A program made the translations under genes and the position numbers. The notes under the pieces are model-generated. The model worked only from the letters and a program-made list of their open reading frames with translations. It was not told the DNA's origin and made no database searches. Shown here in pieces: positions 31,564 to 45,172 of a stretch of DNA of 64,000 bases (within the stretch, counting starts at the first letter, position 1; each line of letters starts with the position of its first letter). The stretch is from Lolium rigidum (Eukaryota > Streptophyta > Magnoliopsida > Poales > Poaceae): NCBI RefSeq assembly GCF_022539505.1, contig NC_061514.1:248174124-248238123 (forward strand), written 5' to 3'.

Positions 31564-33942
31564 AGCATCCCCAAGCTTAGTTTCTACTCGCCCTCGAGTA
31601 GGTAAACGATAACAAAGATAATTTCTGAAGTGACATGCTATCATAATCTTGATCAATACTATTGTAAAGCATAAGAGATGAATGCAGCGATTCGAAGCAA
31701 TGGTGAAGACAATGAGTAAACAACTGACCCATATAGCAAAGACTTTTCATGAATAATACTTTCAAGACAAGCATCAATAAGACTTGCATAAGAGTTAACT
31801 CATAAAGCAATAAATTCAAAGTAAAGGCTTTGAAGCAACACAAAGGGCGATATAAGTTTCAGCAGTTGCTTTCAACTTCAACATGTATATCTCATGGATA
31901 ATTGTCAACACAAAGTAATATAACAAGTGCAATAGGTAAACATGTAAGAGTCAATGCACACAGTTGATACAAGTGTTTGCTTCTAAGATAGAAAGAATAG
32001 GTAAACTGACTCAACAATAAAGTAAAAGATTGGCCCTTCGCGAGAGGAAGCATGGATTACTATTTTTGTGCTAGAGCTTTTCATTTTGAAAACAAGAAAC
32101 AATTTTGTCAACGGTAGTAATAAATCATATGTGTTATGTATAAGACATCTTATAAGTTGCAAGCCTCATGCATAGTATACCAATAGTGCTCGCACCTTGT
32201 CCTAATTAGCTTGGATTAACATGGATTATCATTGTATAGCATATGGTTCAACCAAGTGTCACAAAGGGGTACCTCTATGCCGCCTGTACAAAGGTCTAAG
32301 GAGAAAGTTCGCATTGGATTTCTCACTTTTGATTATTCTCAACTTAGACATACATACCGGGACAACATAGACAACAGATAATGGACTCCTCTTTAATGCA
32401 TAAGCATTCAACAACAGATAAAATTCTCATAAGAGATTGAGGATCAATTGTCCAAACTGAAAATTCCACCATGATTCATGTCTTTAGTTAGCGGCCCAAT
32501 GTTCTTCTCTAACAATATGCATACTCAAACCATTTGATCATGAAAATCGCCCTTACTTCAGACAAGACGAACATGCATAGCAACTCACATGATATTCAAC
32601 AAAGGTAAAAGTTGATAGCGTCCCCAGAAACATGGTTACCGCTCAACAAGCAACTTATTAAGAAATAAGACACATAAGTACATATTCTTCACCACAATAG
32701 TTTTTAGGCTATTTTTCCCATGAGCTATGTATTGCAAATACAAAGGATAGAATTTTTAAAGGTAGCACTCAAGTAATGTACTTTGGAATGGCAGAGAAAT
32801 ACCATGTAGTAGGTAGGTATGATGGACACAAATGGCATAGTTTTGGCTCAAGGATTTGGATGCACGAGAAGAATTCCTCTCAATACAAGGCTAGGCTAGC
32901 AAGGTTGTTTGAAGCAAACTCAAGTATAAAAGGTGCAGCAAAGCTCACATATGAACATATTGTAAGCATTATAAGACTTTATATCGTCTCCTTGTTGTTC
33001 AAACACCTTAACCAGAAAATATCTAGACTCTAGAGATCAATCATGCAAACCAAATTTTAACAAGCTCTATGTAGTTCTTCATTAATGGGTACAAGGTACA
33101 TGATGCAAGAGCTTAAACATGATCTATATGAGCACAACAATTGCCAAGTATCACATTATTCAAGACATTATACCATTTACCACATGCGGTATTTTCCGTT
33201 TCCAACCATATAACAATGAATGAAGTAGTTCAAATTTCGCAATGAACATTAAAGATAAAGCTAAGAACATATGTGTTCATACAAAACAGCGGAGCGTGTC
33301 TCTCTCCCAAACAAAGAATGCTAGGATCCGATTTTATTCAAACAAAAACAAAAACAAGAACAAACAGACGCTCCAAGTAAAGCACATAAGATGTGACGGA
33401 ATAAAAATATAGTTTCACTAGAGGTGACTCGATAAGTTGTCGATGAAGAAGGGATGCCTTGGGCATCCCCAAGCTTAGATGCTTGAGTCTTCTTAAAATA
33501 TGTAGGGATGAACCACGGGGGCATCCCCAAGCTTAGACTTTTCACTCTTCTTGATCATATTGTATCATCCTCCTCTCTTGACCCTTGAAAACTTCCTCCA
33601 CACCAAACTCAAAACAAACTCATTAGAGGGTCGAGTGCATAATTCATATATTCAGAGGTGACATAATCATTCTTAAAACTTCTGGACATTGCACAAAGCT
33701 ACTGAAAGTTAATGGAACAAAGAAATCCATCAAACATAGCAAAACAGGCAATGCGAAATAAAAGGCAGAATCCGTCAAAACAGAACAGGCCGTAAAGTCG
33801 AATTTTTAGAGGCACTGAACTTGCTCAGATGAAAATGCTCAAATTGAATGAAAGTTGTGTACATATCTGAGTATCACACACGTAAATTGGCAAATTTTTC
33901 TAAATTTTCTACAGCAGGGGCGGCTCAATTTCGTGACGAGAA
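31564..33942 (-). mobile_element. Interior of a minus-strand D-type element, 3' portion
   Basis: It starts with the reverse polypurine tract (31564-31579) and follows the A/D2 3' interior. It includes the alternative cassette shared with A (about 32100-32720), the hairpin block at 33451-33469 and the second polypurine-like block near 33521-33535. It ends at the second N gap, within sequence matching D2 at about 42040. No coding frame is kept. Confidence 0.8.
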
Positions 33943-34042
33943 NNNNNNNNNNNNNNNNNNNNNNNNNNNNNNNNNNNNNNNNNNNNNNNNNNNNNNNNNN
34001 NNNNNNNNNNNNNNNNNNNNNNNNNNNNNNNNNNNNNNNNNN
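33943..34042. other. Assembly gap (100 N)
   Basis: This is a second 100-N join. As at 18628-18727, element interiors on the two sides point in opposite directions. Confidence 0.98.
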
Positions 34043-35986
34043 ACTCTATGTTGACAATTATCCATGAGATATACATGTTACAAGTTGAAAGCAACTGCTG
34101 AAACTTAATCTTCCTTTGTGTTTCTTTAATACCTTTACTTTGATTTATTGCTTTATGAGTTAACTCTTATGCAAGACTTATTGATGCTTGTCTTGAAGTA
34201 CTATTCATGAAATGTCTTTGCTTTATGATTCACTTGTTTACTCATGTCATTACCATTGTTTTGATCGCTGCATTCATTACATATGTTTACAAATAGTATG
34301 ATCAAGGTTATGATGGCATGTCACTTCAGAAATTATCTTTGTTATCGTTTTACCTGCTCGGGACGAGCAGAACTAAGCTTGGGGATGCTGATACATCTCC
34401 GACGTATCGATAATTTCTTATGATCCATGCCATATTATTGATGGTACCTACATGTTTTATGCACACTTTATGTCATATTCGTGCATTTTCTGGAACTAAC
34501 CTATTAACAAGATGCCGAAGAGCCGCTTGCTCGTTTTCTCGCTGTTTTTGGTTTCGAAATCCTAGTAACGAAATATTCTCGGAATTGGACGAAATCAAGA
34601 CCCGTGGTCCTATTTTGCCACGAACCTTCCGGAAGACCGAAAGGGATACGAAGTGGGGCGACGAGGCGCCGCCACCATAGGGCCGCGCGGCCGGAGGGGG
34701 CCCGCGCCGCCCTATGGTGTGGGCCCCTCGTCAGCCCTCCGACTCTGCCCTTCCGCCTACTTAAAGCCTCCGTCGCGAAACCCCGAGGCGAAAAACCACG
34801 ATACGGAAAACCTTCCGGAGACGCCGCCGCCGCCAATCCCATCTCGGGGGATTCTCGGAGATCTCCTCCGGCACCCTCGCCGGAGAGGGGATTCATCTCC
34901 CGGAGGACTCTACACCGCCATGGTCGCCTCCGGAGTGATGAGTGAGTAGTTCACCCCGGACTATGGGTCCATAGCAGTAGCTAGATGGTTATCTTCTCCT
35001 CATTGTGCTTCATTGTTGGATCTTGTGAGCTGCCTAACATGATCAAGATCATCTATCCGTAATACTCTATGTTGTGTTTGTCGGGATCCGATGGATAGAG
35101 AATACCATGTTATGTTAATTATCAAGTTATTACATATGTGTTGTTTATGATCTTGCATGCTCTCCGTTATTAGTAGAGGCTCGGCCAAGTTTTTACTCTT
35201 AACTCCAAGAGGGAGTATTTATGCTCGATAGTGGGTTCATGCCCGCATTGACACCCGGGACAGATGATAGAAAGTTCTAAGGTTGTGTTGTGCTGTTGCC
35301 ACTAGGGATAAAACATTGGCGCTATGTCCGAGGATGTAGTTGTTGATTACATTACGCACCATACTTAATGCAATTGTCTGTTGTTAGCAACTTAATACTG
35401 GAGGGGGTTCGGACGATAACCTGAAGGTGGACTTTTTAGACATAGATGCAGTTGGATGGCGGTCTATGTACTTTGTCGTAATGCCCAATTAAATCTCACT
35501 ATACTTATCATGACATGTATGTGCATTGTTATGCCCTCTCTATTTGTCAATTGCCCGACTGTAATTTGTTCACCCAACATGCTTTTATCTTATGGGAGAG
35601 ACACCTCTAGTGAACTGTGGACCCCGGTCCATTCTTTTATACTGAAATACAAATCTGCTCGCAATACTTGTTTTTACTCGTTTTCTCTGCAAACAATCAT
35701 CTTCCACACAATACGGTTAATCCTTTGTTACAAGCAAGCCGGTGAGATTGACAACCTCACTGTTTCGTTGGGGCAAAGTACTTTGGTTGTGTTGTGCAGG
35801 TTCCACGTTGGCGCCGAATCTCCGGTGTTGCGCCGCACTACATCCCGCCGCCATCAACCTTCAACGTGCTTCTTGGGTCCTCCTGGTTCGATAAACCTTG
35901 GTTTCTTTCCGAGGGAAAACTTGCTGTTGTGCGCATCATACCTTCCTCTTGGGGTTCCCAACGAACGTGTGAGTTACACGCCATCA
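34043..35986 (+). mobile_element. 3' end of an A-type element with full 3' LTR
   Basis: Interior 34043-34388 ends with the polypurine tract AAGCTTGGGGATGC (34375-34388). The 3' LTR is 34389-35986 (1,598 bp, starting TGATACATC, ending GCCATCA). The following bases GTGCA (35987-35991) would be the target duplication. The rest of the element lies beyond the gap or is not represented. Confidence 0.88.
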
Positions 35987-37744
35987 GTGCATCACGAGGC
36001 TAACCAAGTGCATCATGGCCGCTACCTGGCGAGGATGCTACCTACATCATCTTCACCTCTGAGCCTGAGGACAAGACGAGCCAGCAGAGCCGTTCCCTCG
36101 AGGTCAACGCGGTCATACCGCCGGTCCCCCAGTACCTAAACTGGTCAGAGCAGGCCATCACATTCGATCACCGCGACACACCGGCTGTCCTGCCGAAGCC
36201 GGGCAGCTACGCCATGGTCCTCGACCCCACCATCGGCACAACCCAGCACAGCGTGCGCTTCTCGCGTGTCCTCATCGATGGGGGCAGCAGCATCAACATC
36301 CTCTACCGCGTCACCGCCCGCAAGCTGGGCATCCAGGAGGCCGAGTTGCGCCCCACCCCCACCATCTTCCATGGCATCGTGTCGGGCCACTGCTGCCAGC
36401 CGATCGGCCGGATCACGCTGGAGGTGATGTTCGGGAAGCCGGATCACTTCCGCACCGAGAAGATCGAGTTCGAGGTGGTGGACCTCGTCGATCCCTACCA
36501 CGCGCTCCCTGGGCAGGCCGGCCCGGACCAAGTTCATGGCGGTGCCCCACTATGGGTACCTGAAGATGAAGCTGCCTGGCCCAAAGGGGGTCATCACCGT
36601 AGCCGGCGACTATCGCCGCTCCATGGACTGCGCCACGCAGAGCTCCAAGATGGCCCAGACGCTGGTCATCTCCACTGAGAAGCAGCTCATCCACGACGCC
36701 GTCGCCTTGGCCAAGGCTGCGCAGACGGACATGCCGGCTGTAGGCAACCCGGCTGGGACGACTCACTTCCAGCTGGCCAACAACACCAAGAAGATCCTGC
36801 TCGACCCGGCGCAGCCGGACAAGTACGTCACCATCGGTGCCGGCTTGAGCAGCAAATAGGAAAGCGAGCTCACCAGCTTCCTCCGTGAGAATCGGGACAT
36901 CTTCGCATGGTCTCCAAGGGACATGCCGGGTGTGCTGAGGGAGTTGGCTGAGCACCACCTCCACGTCAGGCCAGAGGCCAAGCCGGTGAAGCAACCCCTC
37001 CGCCGCTTCGCCGAAGAAAGAAGGAAGGCCATCGGTGAAGAAATCGCCCGGCTGCTCGCAGCCGGCTTCATCATGGAAGTACTCCACCCGGACTGGTTGG
37101 CGAACCCGGTCCTGGTCCTGAAGAAGAACGGCTCCTGGCGCATGTGTATCGACTACACCAGCCTAAACAAGGCGTGCCCGAAGGATCCCTTCCCCCTGCC
37201 GCGCATAGATCAAGTCATAGATTCGATCGCCGGCTGTGAACTCGTTGTCTTTTTAGACGCCTATTCAGGCTACCACCAGATTCCTTTGAATCCGGCTGAT
37301 CAAATAAAGACTTCGTTCGTTACCCCGTACGGGGCTTACTGCTACACGACTATGCCATTCGGCTTGAAAAATGCAGGCGCCACCTACCAAAGGTGGATGC
37401 AAAAGTGTTTGCAGCATCAAATCGGAAGAAATGTTCACGCATATGTGGATGATGTCGTTGTAAAAACCAAGGAGACGCGTACCCTCCTTGATGACCTGAG
37501 AGAAACCTTCACCAATCTGCGAAGATTCCGGATGAAGCTCAACCCGGCCAAGTGCACGTTCGGCGTGCCAGCCGGCCAACTCCTGGGCTACCTCGTCTCT
37601 CAGCGAGGAATTGAAGCCAACCCGAAGAAGATCAGTGCCCTCGAGAAGATGGAACTGCCGCAGTGCCTCAAGGACGTCCAGAAGTTCACTGTTTGCCTGG
37701 CCTCCTTGAGCCGCTTCGTCAGCCGGCTGGGGGAGAAGGCACTG
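35987..37744 (+). pseudogene. Tat-type Gypsy protease and reverse transcriptase fragment
   Basis: The order is a retropepsin-like domain with LIDGGSSINILY (about 36265-36305), a linker, and an RT with FLDAYSGYHQI (about 37250), PFGLKNAGATYQ and the catalytic YVDDVVVK (about 37440). Defects are a frame change near 36512 and a TAG stop at 36857-36859 before the RT frame (36923-37744). The fragment is cut at CACTG (37740-37744) by element D2 just after the RT palm/thumb. The GC-rich codons contrast with the AT-rich Athila-type interior. The Tat assignment is from recalled motif style. Confidence 0.82.
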
Positions 37745-39339
37745 TGATACGTCTCAAACGTATCCATAATTTCTTATGTTCCATGCTACTTTTATGATGA
37801 TACTCACATGTTTTATACACATTATATGTCATTATTATGCATTTTCCGGCACTAACCTATTGACGAGATGCCGAAGAGCCGATTGCTTCGTTTTCTGCTG
37901 TTTTTGGTTTCAGAAATCCTACAAAGGAAATATTCTCGGAATTGGAAGAAATCAACGCCCAGGGTCTTATTTTTCCACGAAGCTTCCAGAAGACCGAAAG
38001 GATTACGAAGTGGGGCGACGAGGCGACGCCACGCCAGGGCCGCGCGGCCAAGGGTGGGGCCGCGCCGCCCTGTTGTGTGGGACCCTCGTGTCGCCCCTAA
38101 ACCTACCCTTCCGCCTACTTAAAGCCTTCGTCGCGAAAACCCCAGTACCGAGAGCCACGATACGGAAAACCTTCCAGAGACGCCGCCGCCACCAATCCCA
38201 TCTCGGGGGATTCAGGAGATCGCCTTCGGCACCCTGCCGGAGAGGGAAATCATCTCCCGGAGGTCTCTTCATCACCATGATCGCCTCCGGATCAATGTGT
38301 GAGTAGTTCACCCCTGGACTATGGGTCCATAGCAGTAGCTAGATGGTTGTCTTCTCCTAATTGTGCTATCATGTTAGATCTTGTGAGCTGCCTATCATGA
38401 TCAAGATCATCTATTTGTAATGCTACATGTTGTGTTTGTTGGGATCCGATGAATATTGAATACTATGTCAAGTTGATTATCAATCTATCATATATGTTGT
38501 TTATGTTCTTGCATGCTCTCCGTTGCTAGTAGAGGCTTTGGCCAAGTTGATACTTGTGACTCCAAGAGGGAGTATTTATGCACGATAGTGGGTTCATGCC
38601 TCCATTTAATCTGGGACAGTGACAGAAAGTTCTAAGGTTGTGGATGTGCTGTTGCCACGAGGGATAAAACACCAATGCTTTGTCTAAGGATATTTGTGTT
38701 GATTACATTACGCACCATACTTAATGCAATTATCTGTTGTTTGCAACTTAATACTGGAAGGGGTTCGGATGATAACCTGAAGGTGGACTTTTTAGGCATA
38801 GATGCATGTCGGATAGCGGTCTATGTACTTTGTCGTAATGCCCCGATTAAATCTCATAGTACTCATCGTGATATATGTATGTGCATTGTTATGCCTTCTT
38901 TATTTGTCAATTGCCCAACTGTAATTTGTTCACCCAACATGCTATTTCTTATCGGAGAGACACCACTAGTGAACTGTGGACCCCGGTCCATTCTTTACAT
39001 CTGAATACAATCTACTGCAATTGTTCTTTACTGTTCTTCGCAAACAAACATCATCATCCACACTATACATCTAATCCTTTGTTTTCAGCAAGCCGGTGAG
39101 ATTGACAACCTCACTGTTACGTTGGGGCAAAGTACTTTGATTGTGTTGTGCAGGTTCCACGTTGGCGCCGGAATCCCCGGTGTTGCGCCGCACTACACTC
39201 CGTCACCAACAACCTTCACGTGTTCCTTGACTCCTACTGGTTCGATAACCTTGGTTTCTTACTGAGGGAAAACTTGCTGCTGTACGCATCACACCTTCCT
39301 CTTGGGGTTCCCAATGGACGTGTGTCTCACGCGCCATCA
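37745..39339 (+). repeat. 5' LTR of element D2
   Basis: This 1,595-bp LTR is colinear with 29347-30841 and more distantly with the A LTRs. It ends CGCCATCA. Confidence 0.9.
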
Positions 39340-39682
39340 AGCATATTTTCTGGCGCCGTTGCCGGGGACCTGAAGAAAAGTTACGCCACAGAGATTTCTA
39401 ACTCCCACGTCAACTGCACGCCAGCAAGATATTTTCTGGCTCCGTTGCCGGGGAGATCAAGACACGCTGCAAGGGGAGTCTCCCACATCCAATCTCTTTA
39501 CTTTGTTTTTGTCTTGCTTTGTTTTATTTTATTTACTGCTTTGTTTGCTTTTAATATCAAAAACACAAAAAATTAGTTGCTAGCTTTACTTTATTTACTG
39601 TCTTGTTCTCCATATTAAAAACACAAAAAAATTAGTTACTTGCATTTACTTTATTTAGTTTGCTTTATTTACTACTGCTAAA

Positions 39683-41798
39683 ATGGGTACTGCTGAGAAT
39701 ACTAAGTTGTGTGACTTCACTAGAACAAATAATAATGATTTCCTATGCACTCCTATTGCTCCACCTGCTACTATAGCAGAATTCTTTGAAATTAAACCTG
39801 CTTTACTAAATCTTGTTATGAGAGAGCAATTTTCTGGTGTTAGTTCTGATGATGCTGCTGCCCATCTTAATAATTTTGTTGAACTATGTGAAATGCAAAA
39901 GTATAAGGATGTAGATGGTGACATTATAAAATGAAAATTGTTTCCTTTCTCATTAAGAGGAAGAGCTAAAGATTGGTTGCTATTTTTGCCTAGAAATAGT
40001 ATTGATTCATGGACTAAATGTAAGGATGCTTTTATTGGTAGATATTATCCTCCCGCTAAAATTATATCTTTGAGAAGTAGCATAATGAATTTTAAGCAAT
40101 TAGATAATGAACATGTTGCTCAAGCATGGGAGAGAATGAAATCTTTGGTGAAGAATTGCCCTACCCATGGACTAACTACTTGGATGATCATCCAAACCTT
40201 TTATGCAGGATTGAATTTTTCTTTGCGGAACCTATTGGATTCAGCTGCTGGAGGTACCTTTATGTCCATTACTTTGGGGGCAGCAATAAAGCTTCTTGAT
40301 GATATGATGATAAATTACTCTGAATGGCACACGGAAAGAGCTCCACAAGGTAAGAAGGTAAATTCTGTTGAAGAGACCTCCTCCTTGAGTGATAAGATTG
40401 ATGCTATTATGTCTATGCTTGTGAATGGTAGATCTAATGTTGATCCTAATAATGTTCCTTTAGCTTCATTTGTTGCCCAAGAAGAACATGTTGATGTGAA
40501 CTTCATTAAAAATAATAATTTCAACAACAATGCTTATAGGAATAATTCTGGTAACAACTATAGGCCATATCGTTCTGCTAATGGTAATGGTTATGGTAAT
40601 TCTTATGGGAATTCTTACAACAATAATAGGAGTGTACCCCCTGGTCTTGAAGCCATGCTTAAAGAATTTATTAGTACACAAACTCGCTTTTAACATATCA
40701 TGTTGAGGAAAAGCTTGATAAAATTGATATTCTTGCTTCTAAGGTTGATAGACTTGCCTCCGATGTTGATCTTTTAAAATTGAAAGTTATGCCTAATAAG
40801 GATAATGATAATAAAATTGTTACTACAGCAAATGCCATCCAAGTTCGAATTAATGAGAATATTAGATTGATGGCTGAACTGCATGCTAGGTGGGAAAGAG
40901 AAGAAAACGAAAAACTAGCTAAAGAGAATAATGTAGCTAAAGTTTGGACTATTACCACCACTAGTAATGATAATGCTTCACATGTTGCTACACCCCCTAC
41001 TATCAATGGTAAAATAATTGGTGTTGGCAATGTTTCTACTCCTAGTGCAAAGCGTGCAAAATTGCCTGAAACTACTAAAATTGCTGAAACTGTTTGTGAT
41101 AAAACTGCTGAAATTTTTCAAAATATTGGGGACAATGATCCCATTGCTGTAGATCATAATGGTTTAGATTTTGATGATTGTCACATCTCTGAAGTTATAA
41201 AGTTCTTACAAAAACTTGCTAAAAGTCCCAATGCTAGTGCTATAAATTTGGCCTTTACAAAACATATTACAAATGCTCTCATAAAAGCTAGAGAGGAGAA
41301 ACTAAAACTTGAAACTTCTATTCCTAGGAAGTTAGAACATGGTTGGGAGCCCATCATTAAGATGAGGGTCAATGATTTTGATTGTAATGCTTTATGTGAT
41401 CTTGGTGCAAGTATTTCGTTATGCCTAAGAAAATTTATGATATGCTTGACTTGCCACCATTGAAAAATTGTTATTTGGATGTTAATCTTGCTGATCATGC
41501 TATAAAGAAACCTTTGGGGAGGATTGATAATGTTCGTATTATGGTTAACAATAACCTTGTCCCCGTTGATTTTGTTGTCTTGGACATTAAATGCAATGCA
41601 TCTTGTCCCATTATATTGGGAAGACCTTTTCTTCGAACTGTTGGTGCTACCATTGATATGAAGGAAGGTAATATTAAATATCAATTTCCTCTCAAGAAAG
41701 GTATGGAACACTTCCCTAGAAAGAGAATGAAGTTACCTTATGATTCTATTATTATAACAAATTATGATGTTGATGCTTCGTCTCTTGACAATACTTGA
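39683..41798 (+). pseudogene. Gag and aspartic protease of element D2, interrupted
   Basis: Gag starts at 39683 with MGTAENTKLC. The capsid-type block LRGRAKDWLLFLP (about 39955) and YPPAKIISLRSSI follow, then an N-rich, G/Y-rich spacer (about 40500-40630), a coiled region (about 40780-40930) and a protease with CDLGASIS (about 41392-41415) and PIILGRPFLRTVGATIDM (about 41608-41660). The breaks are a TGA at 39932-39934 in the same frame, a frame change near 40690, and another at about 41416 inside the protease active-site loop. The order and motifs are those of Athila-lineage Gag-PR. No RT follows; the shared 3' untranslated interior starts directly after the protease stop. Confidence 0.82.
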
Positions 41799-42426
41799 TA
41801 CACACTTTCTGCGCCTAGCTGAAAGGCGTTAAAGAAAAGCGCTTATGGGAGACAACCCATTATTCTACTTCTGTACTTTGTTTTATATTTGAGTCTTGGA
41901 AGTTGTTACTACTGTAGCAACCTCTCCTTATCTTTATTTTATTGCATTGTTGTGCCAAGTAAAGTCTTTGATAGTAAAGTCAATACTAGATTTAGATTAC
42001 TGCGCAGGAACAGATTTCTTTCTGTCACGAAATTGAGCCGCCCCTGCTGTAGAAAATTTAGAAAAATTTGCCAATTTACGTGAGTGATACTCAGATATGT
42101 ACACAACTTTCATTCAATTTGAGCATTTTCATCTGAGCAAGTTCAGTGCCTCTAAAAAATTCGTCTTTACGGACTGTTTTGTTTTGACAGATTCTGCCTT
42201 TTATTTCGCATTGCCAGTTTTGCTATGTTTGATGGATTTCTTTGTTCCATTAACTTTCAGTAGCTTTGTGCAATGTCCAGAAGTTTTAAGAATGATTATG
42301 TCACCTCTGAATATATGAATTATGCACTGACCCTCTAATGAGTTTGTTTTGAGTTTGGTGTGGAGGAAGTTTTCAAGGGTCAAGAGAGGAGGATGATACA
42401 ATATGATCAAGAAGAGTGAAAGCTCT
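41799..42426 (+). mobile_element. Element D2 3' interior
   Basis: This is non-coding. It begins with a conserved post-stop block (CTTATGGGAGACAACCCAT, about 41842-41860) matching the block after the 244-codon ORF of A. This shows that A and D2 share both flanks and differ in the coding cassette. Confidence 0.75.
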
Positions 42427-43213
42427 TAAAATACTATATCAATGTCATCCTACCCGAGATGGCGATGAAGAGCGGGAGTGTTGTTGGAGGCCATAAAAAA
42501 GGTCAGAGTGTTCGTCACATTAGGATCCAGAAAGAAACAAGCATGTGTACAGATTTCTTGCATTTATTTGAGTTGCGTATGCTCGTGGAAATATTTAGAT
42601 TTGGATCAGGATATGCTTATAAGATGTCGGCACTAACATGCACGCAATGTTTCTATTCTATGTCCTACGAGGAATAGGTGTTAATTTGTACACATCAAAG
42701 GTTAAATGTCCGGTGAGAAAAATCACATGATGTACGTGACAAATCTTTGTTTATAGAAATATATAATCTTAAATTTGAAATATTTAATTTAGATTTTAAT
42801 TGATGAAAAAAATACATAAAGTACCACACGTCTCCATCTAAATTCTCCATAAACAATTTATCTCTCTTCCCCGCTTGCTCTACTCCTAACCCCAAGAGAG
42901 GTGAAGGGCTTCATGCAGTGGGGCGAGGTGGAAACACATCTGATGACAAAGGAGGCAGTGGTAGCTTGCATTAATGCAAAGCAAACGGGGCAGTGTCAGG
43001 CAGCTTGCATGAATGTAAATCCCGTTGCAACACACAGACATATTTTCTATCTTAATAAAATTTAAGAATGTTGCCAACCATTCTTACAAGTTTACGGTAT
43101 TACAAATCGAGAGCGAGGGGCTTGCAATCTACCATGGACCGGTGATGGTGAGAAAGAGGAGGTGTCAACATATTGGGTATTTGGTTACCCGGTGCAACGC
43201 ACGGGCACTTTTG
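42427..43213. other. No supported gene; one Helitron-like hairpin at the right end
   Basis: A 72-codon plus frame (42459-42677) has no recognisable domain. Near 43183-43205 the motif CCCGGTGCAACGCACGGGC forms a short stem of the type found near Helitron 3' ends. Confidence 0.35.
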
Positions 43214-44027
43214 CTAGGAAAAATGCACGTGCGATGCACGGGAAAAAAGTTGCATCGTGACTTTATTTTTATGGAACATTTTTCAGACGTGGAGAGTTTT
43301 AGTCCTCCTTAAAACAATTTTTCATTAATGGGACTAAGTGTATTTTTCATCCGAATTCACGAGAATTTCCTGAAACCACAGAAGAAAGAAATAGATTAGG
43401 TGTAAAATTCATCAAGCACCTAGAGAAAAAAATATCAGAGTAAACGGGCTACTTCTATGGAGTCGCGGAGGCCGTGCTTGTCACATCGGTGGGGATACAC
43501 CAGGTCGCGATCGTCCTCAATCTACTCAAGTGTTACAAATTTTTGCGAATTGCCCCCTTTGGAGGTGCATAACCTCTATTATGAAGAGAATTAACATGAT
43601 GAAGATACAATTTTCTTTACCTATAATAGTCTACAGTCTGTAGTATTATTTCCATATACTACGAAACTGTAGCTGTCTAAAATTGGAACAATGTGAGGTA
43701 ATTTTCTGGGAAAAAATATAGACGTAAGTACAGTGAACTTAATAAATAATTTTACAAACAAACAGACAACGTCATCTCGCTATTTTTGGTAAAAAATAAA
43801 TTCAAACACATCTGGCAGCTTGCTGATGACTTCTTGGTGATAGCGAGCTGTTGGCCGACGTTCTGCACCCAGAGTTGCTTGATGTGGTTGGTACGTAGGC
43901 ACCTAATATTCAGAATTCATAGCAAGCGCAGCCGTGTCAAGACATAGACTGAACAGATGCCTTGAGGATTTCAGCTAGCGGATGCAGAACTGTAACTGTT
44001 TTGGCCATCCCATTCGTAAGGGATCAG

Positions 44028-44140
44028 CTAACTAAAACGGGTCTCGTAGATGAATTGCCTGATCAGGTTGGTCCGCTCCTTGTACTCGTTATTGATTTCC
44101 TCCGAGGAGCCGCAGTACATGTAGATCTTGTATTCTTGTT
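44028..44140 (-). pseudogene. Short unassigned exon-like frame inside the Helitron-like element
   Basis: About 35 codons, reading KIYMYCGSSEEINNEY and ending ETRFS before a stop, look protein-like in composition. I do not recognise the family. Its upstream edge meets stops, as expected if an intron boundary lies near 44135. It could be a captured host exon or a chance frame. Confidence 0.25.
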
Positions 44141-45172
44141 ACATCTGAGTAGATATCATCAATTAGACTCAAGACGAGCCAAGGAGAACTACCTTTTGAT
44201 CTTCTGTATTGGTCTGATGACATTAAAAAATCGGCTCAACATACAAATTGCTTGTTTCGTTGTTGGGTCATCTCATTGTTAGAGTTCCTTTTTGTCCTAA
44301 CAGCATCAATGTACCTCTGATTATTCAGAGTTCAAATCATCTTGAACTTCCAATTTCATCTGCAGCAAACTGATGCCAAATTCAACGTAATATTTATTGA
44401 TCTCCAGATAGTGTGAGAACGCTTGAATCACCTATCCTCTTGCTAGCAAGGAAATCCAGAGCACAAAAAAAAACAGATGAGGTTAAGAAGCAGTTACATG
44501 AAACGGTGATCTAGTAGACCTGAAGGCACAATTCAGGTTGAATCCTAAGGGAACTTATATTACTCCAGACAGTCAACAACTGATCAGCAACAGTATAGAA
44601 ACATAGGGTGTTGAATTTGATGGATTAGCTGCAAAAATAAGGCAGAGCAGCTGCTCTTTTTTACCTTCATCGGTCAAAGAGAGCATCTGATGCAGCATAT
44701 GCCAAGTCGCGAGCAATAGGTAGCAAAAATTCAGTGGGTGGTAGTAATCTTCAGCAAGTAGCCTTACATATATGTAAAATTAAGTGTACTATTTCAGTAA
44801 TCCTACGGTTATTATCAGGTAATAACATGCGATGGCGGCTGCCTACCTCAAACCAGGATTCCTACCTCAAACCAATCTTATCTAATCTATAGGTAAAATT
44901 AAGTCACTAATCCAGGATTCCTACCTGAAACAAAATATATCAAGTAATATACAGGCGTTGGCGGTGCACATGTCAGCCATACTGAGGCTGCAGAGCACAC
45001 GCTCAATTCAGCAAACAATTATCACCAGTTAACTCGAACACTTATTATCAGTTAAATCTCCAGTAATTGAGCACAAATTCCGAATTTTAAATTTCCCGTC
45101 CAGGCGGAAAACAGAACAATTCACGCAAAGGAAAACAGAGCAATTCTGACCAGGACACATCAGGAGAAGTAA

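Larger units (their letters stand above)
37745..42426 (+). mobile_element. Athila-type element D2, gag and protease only, 3' truncated
   Basis: The 5' LTR is 37745-39339 (TGATACG...CCATCA). Primer-binding site TGGCGCCGTTGCCGGGGA lies at about 39350-39367, and a second near-copy at about 39436-39453 (TGGCTCCGTTGCCGGGGA). The gag-protease frame occupies 39683-41798, followed by the 3' interior shared with A and B. The element stops at GAAAGCTCT (42426), just before the first polypurine-like block, so no 3' LTR remains. RT and integrase are absent. Confidence 0.85.

Noticed and set aside
33848..34094. ORFs crossing the second gap
   Set aside because: Half of each frame is N; the flanks are non-coding element interior in opposite orientations.
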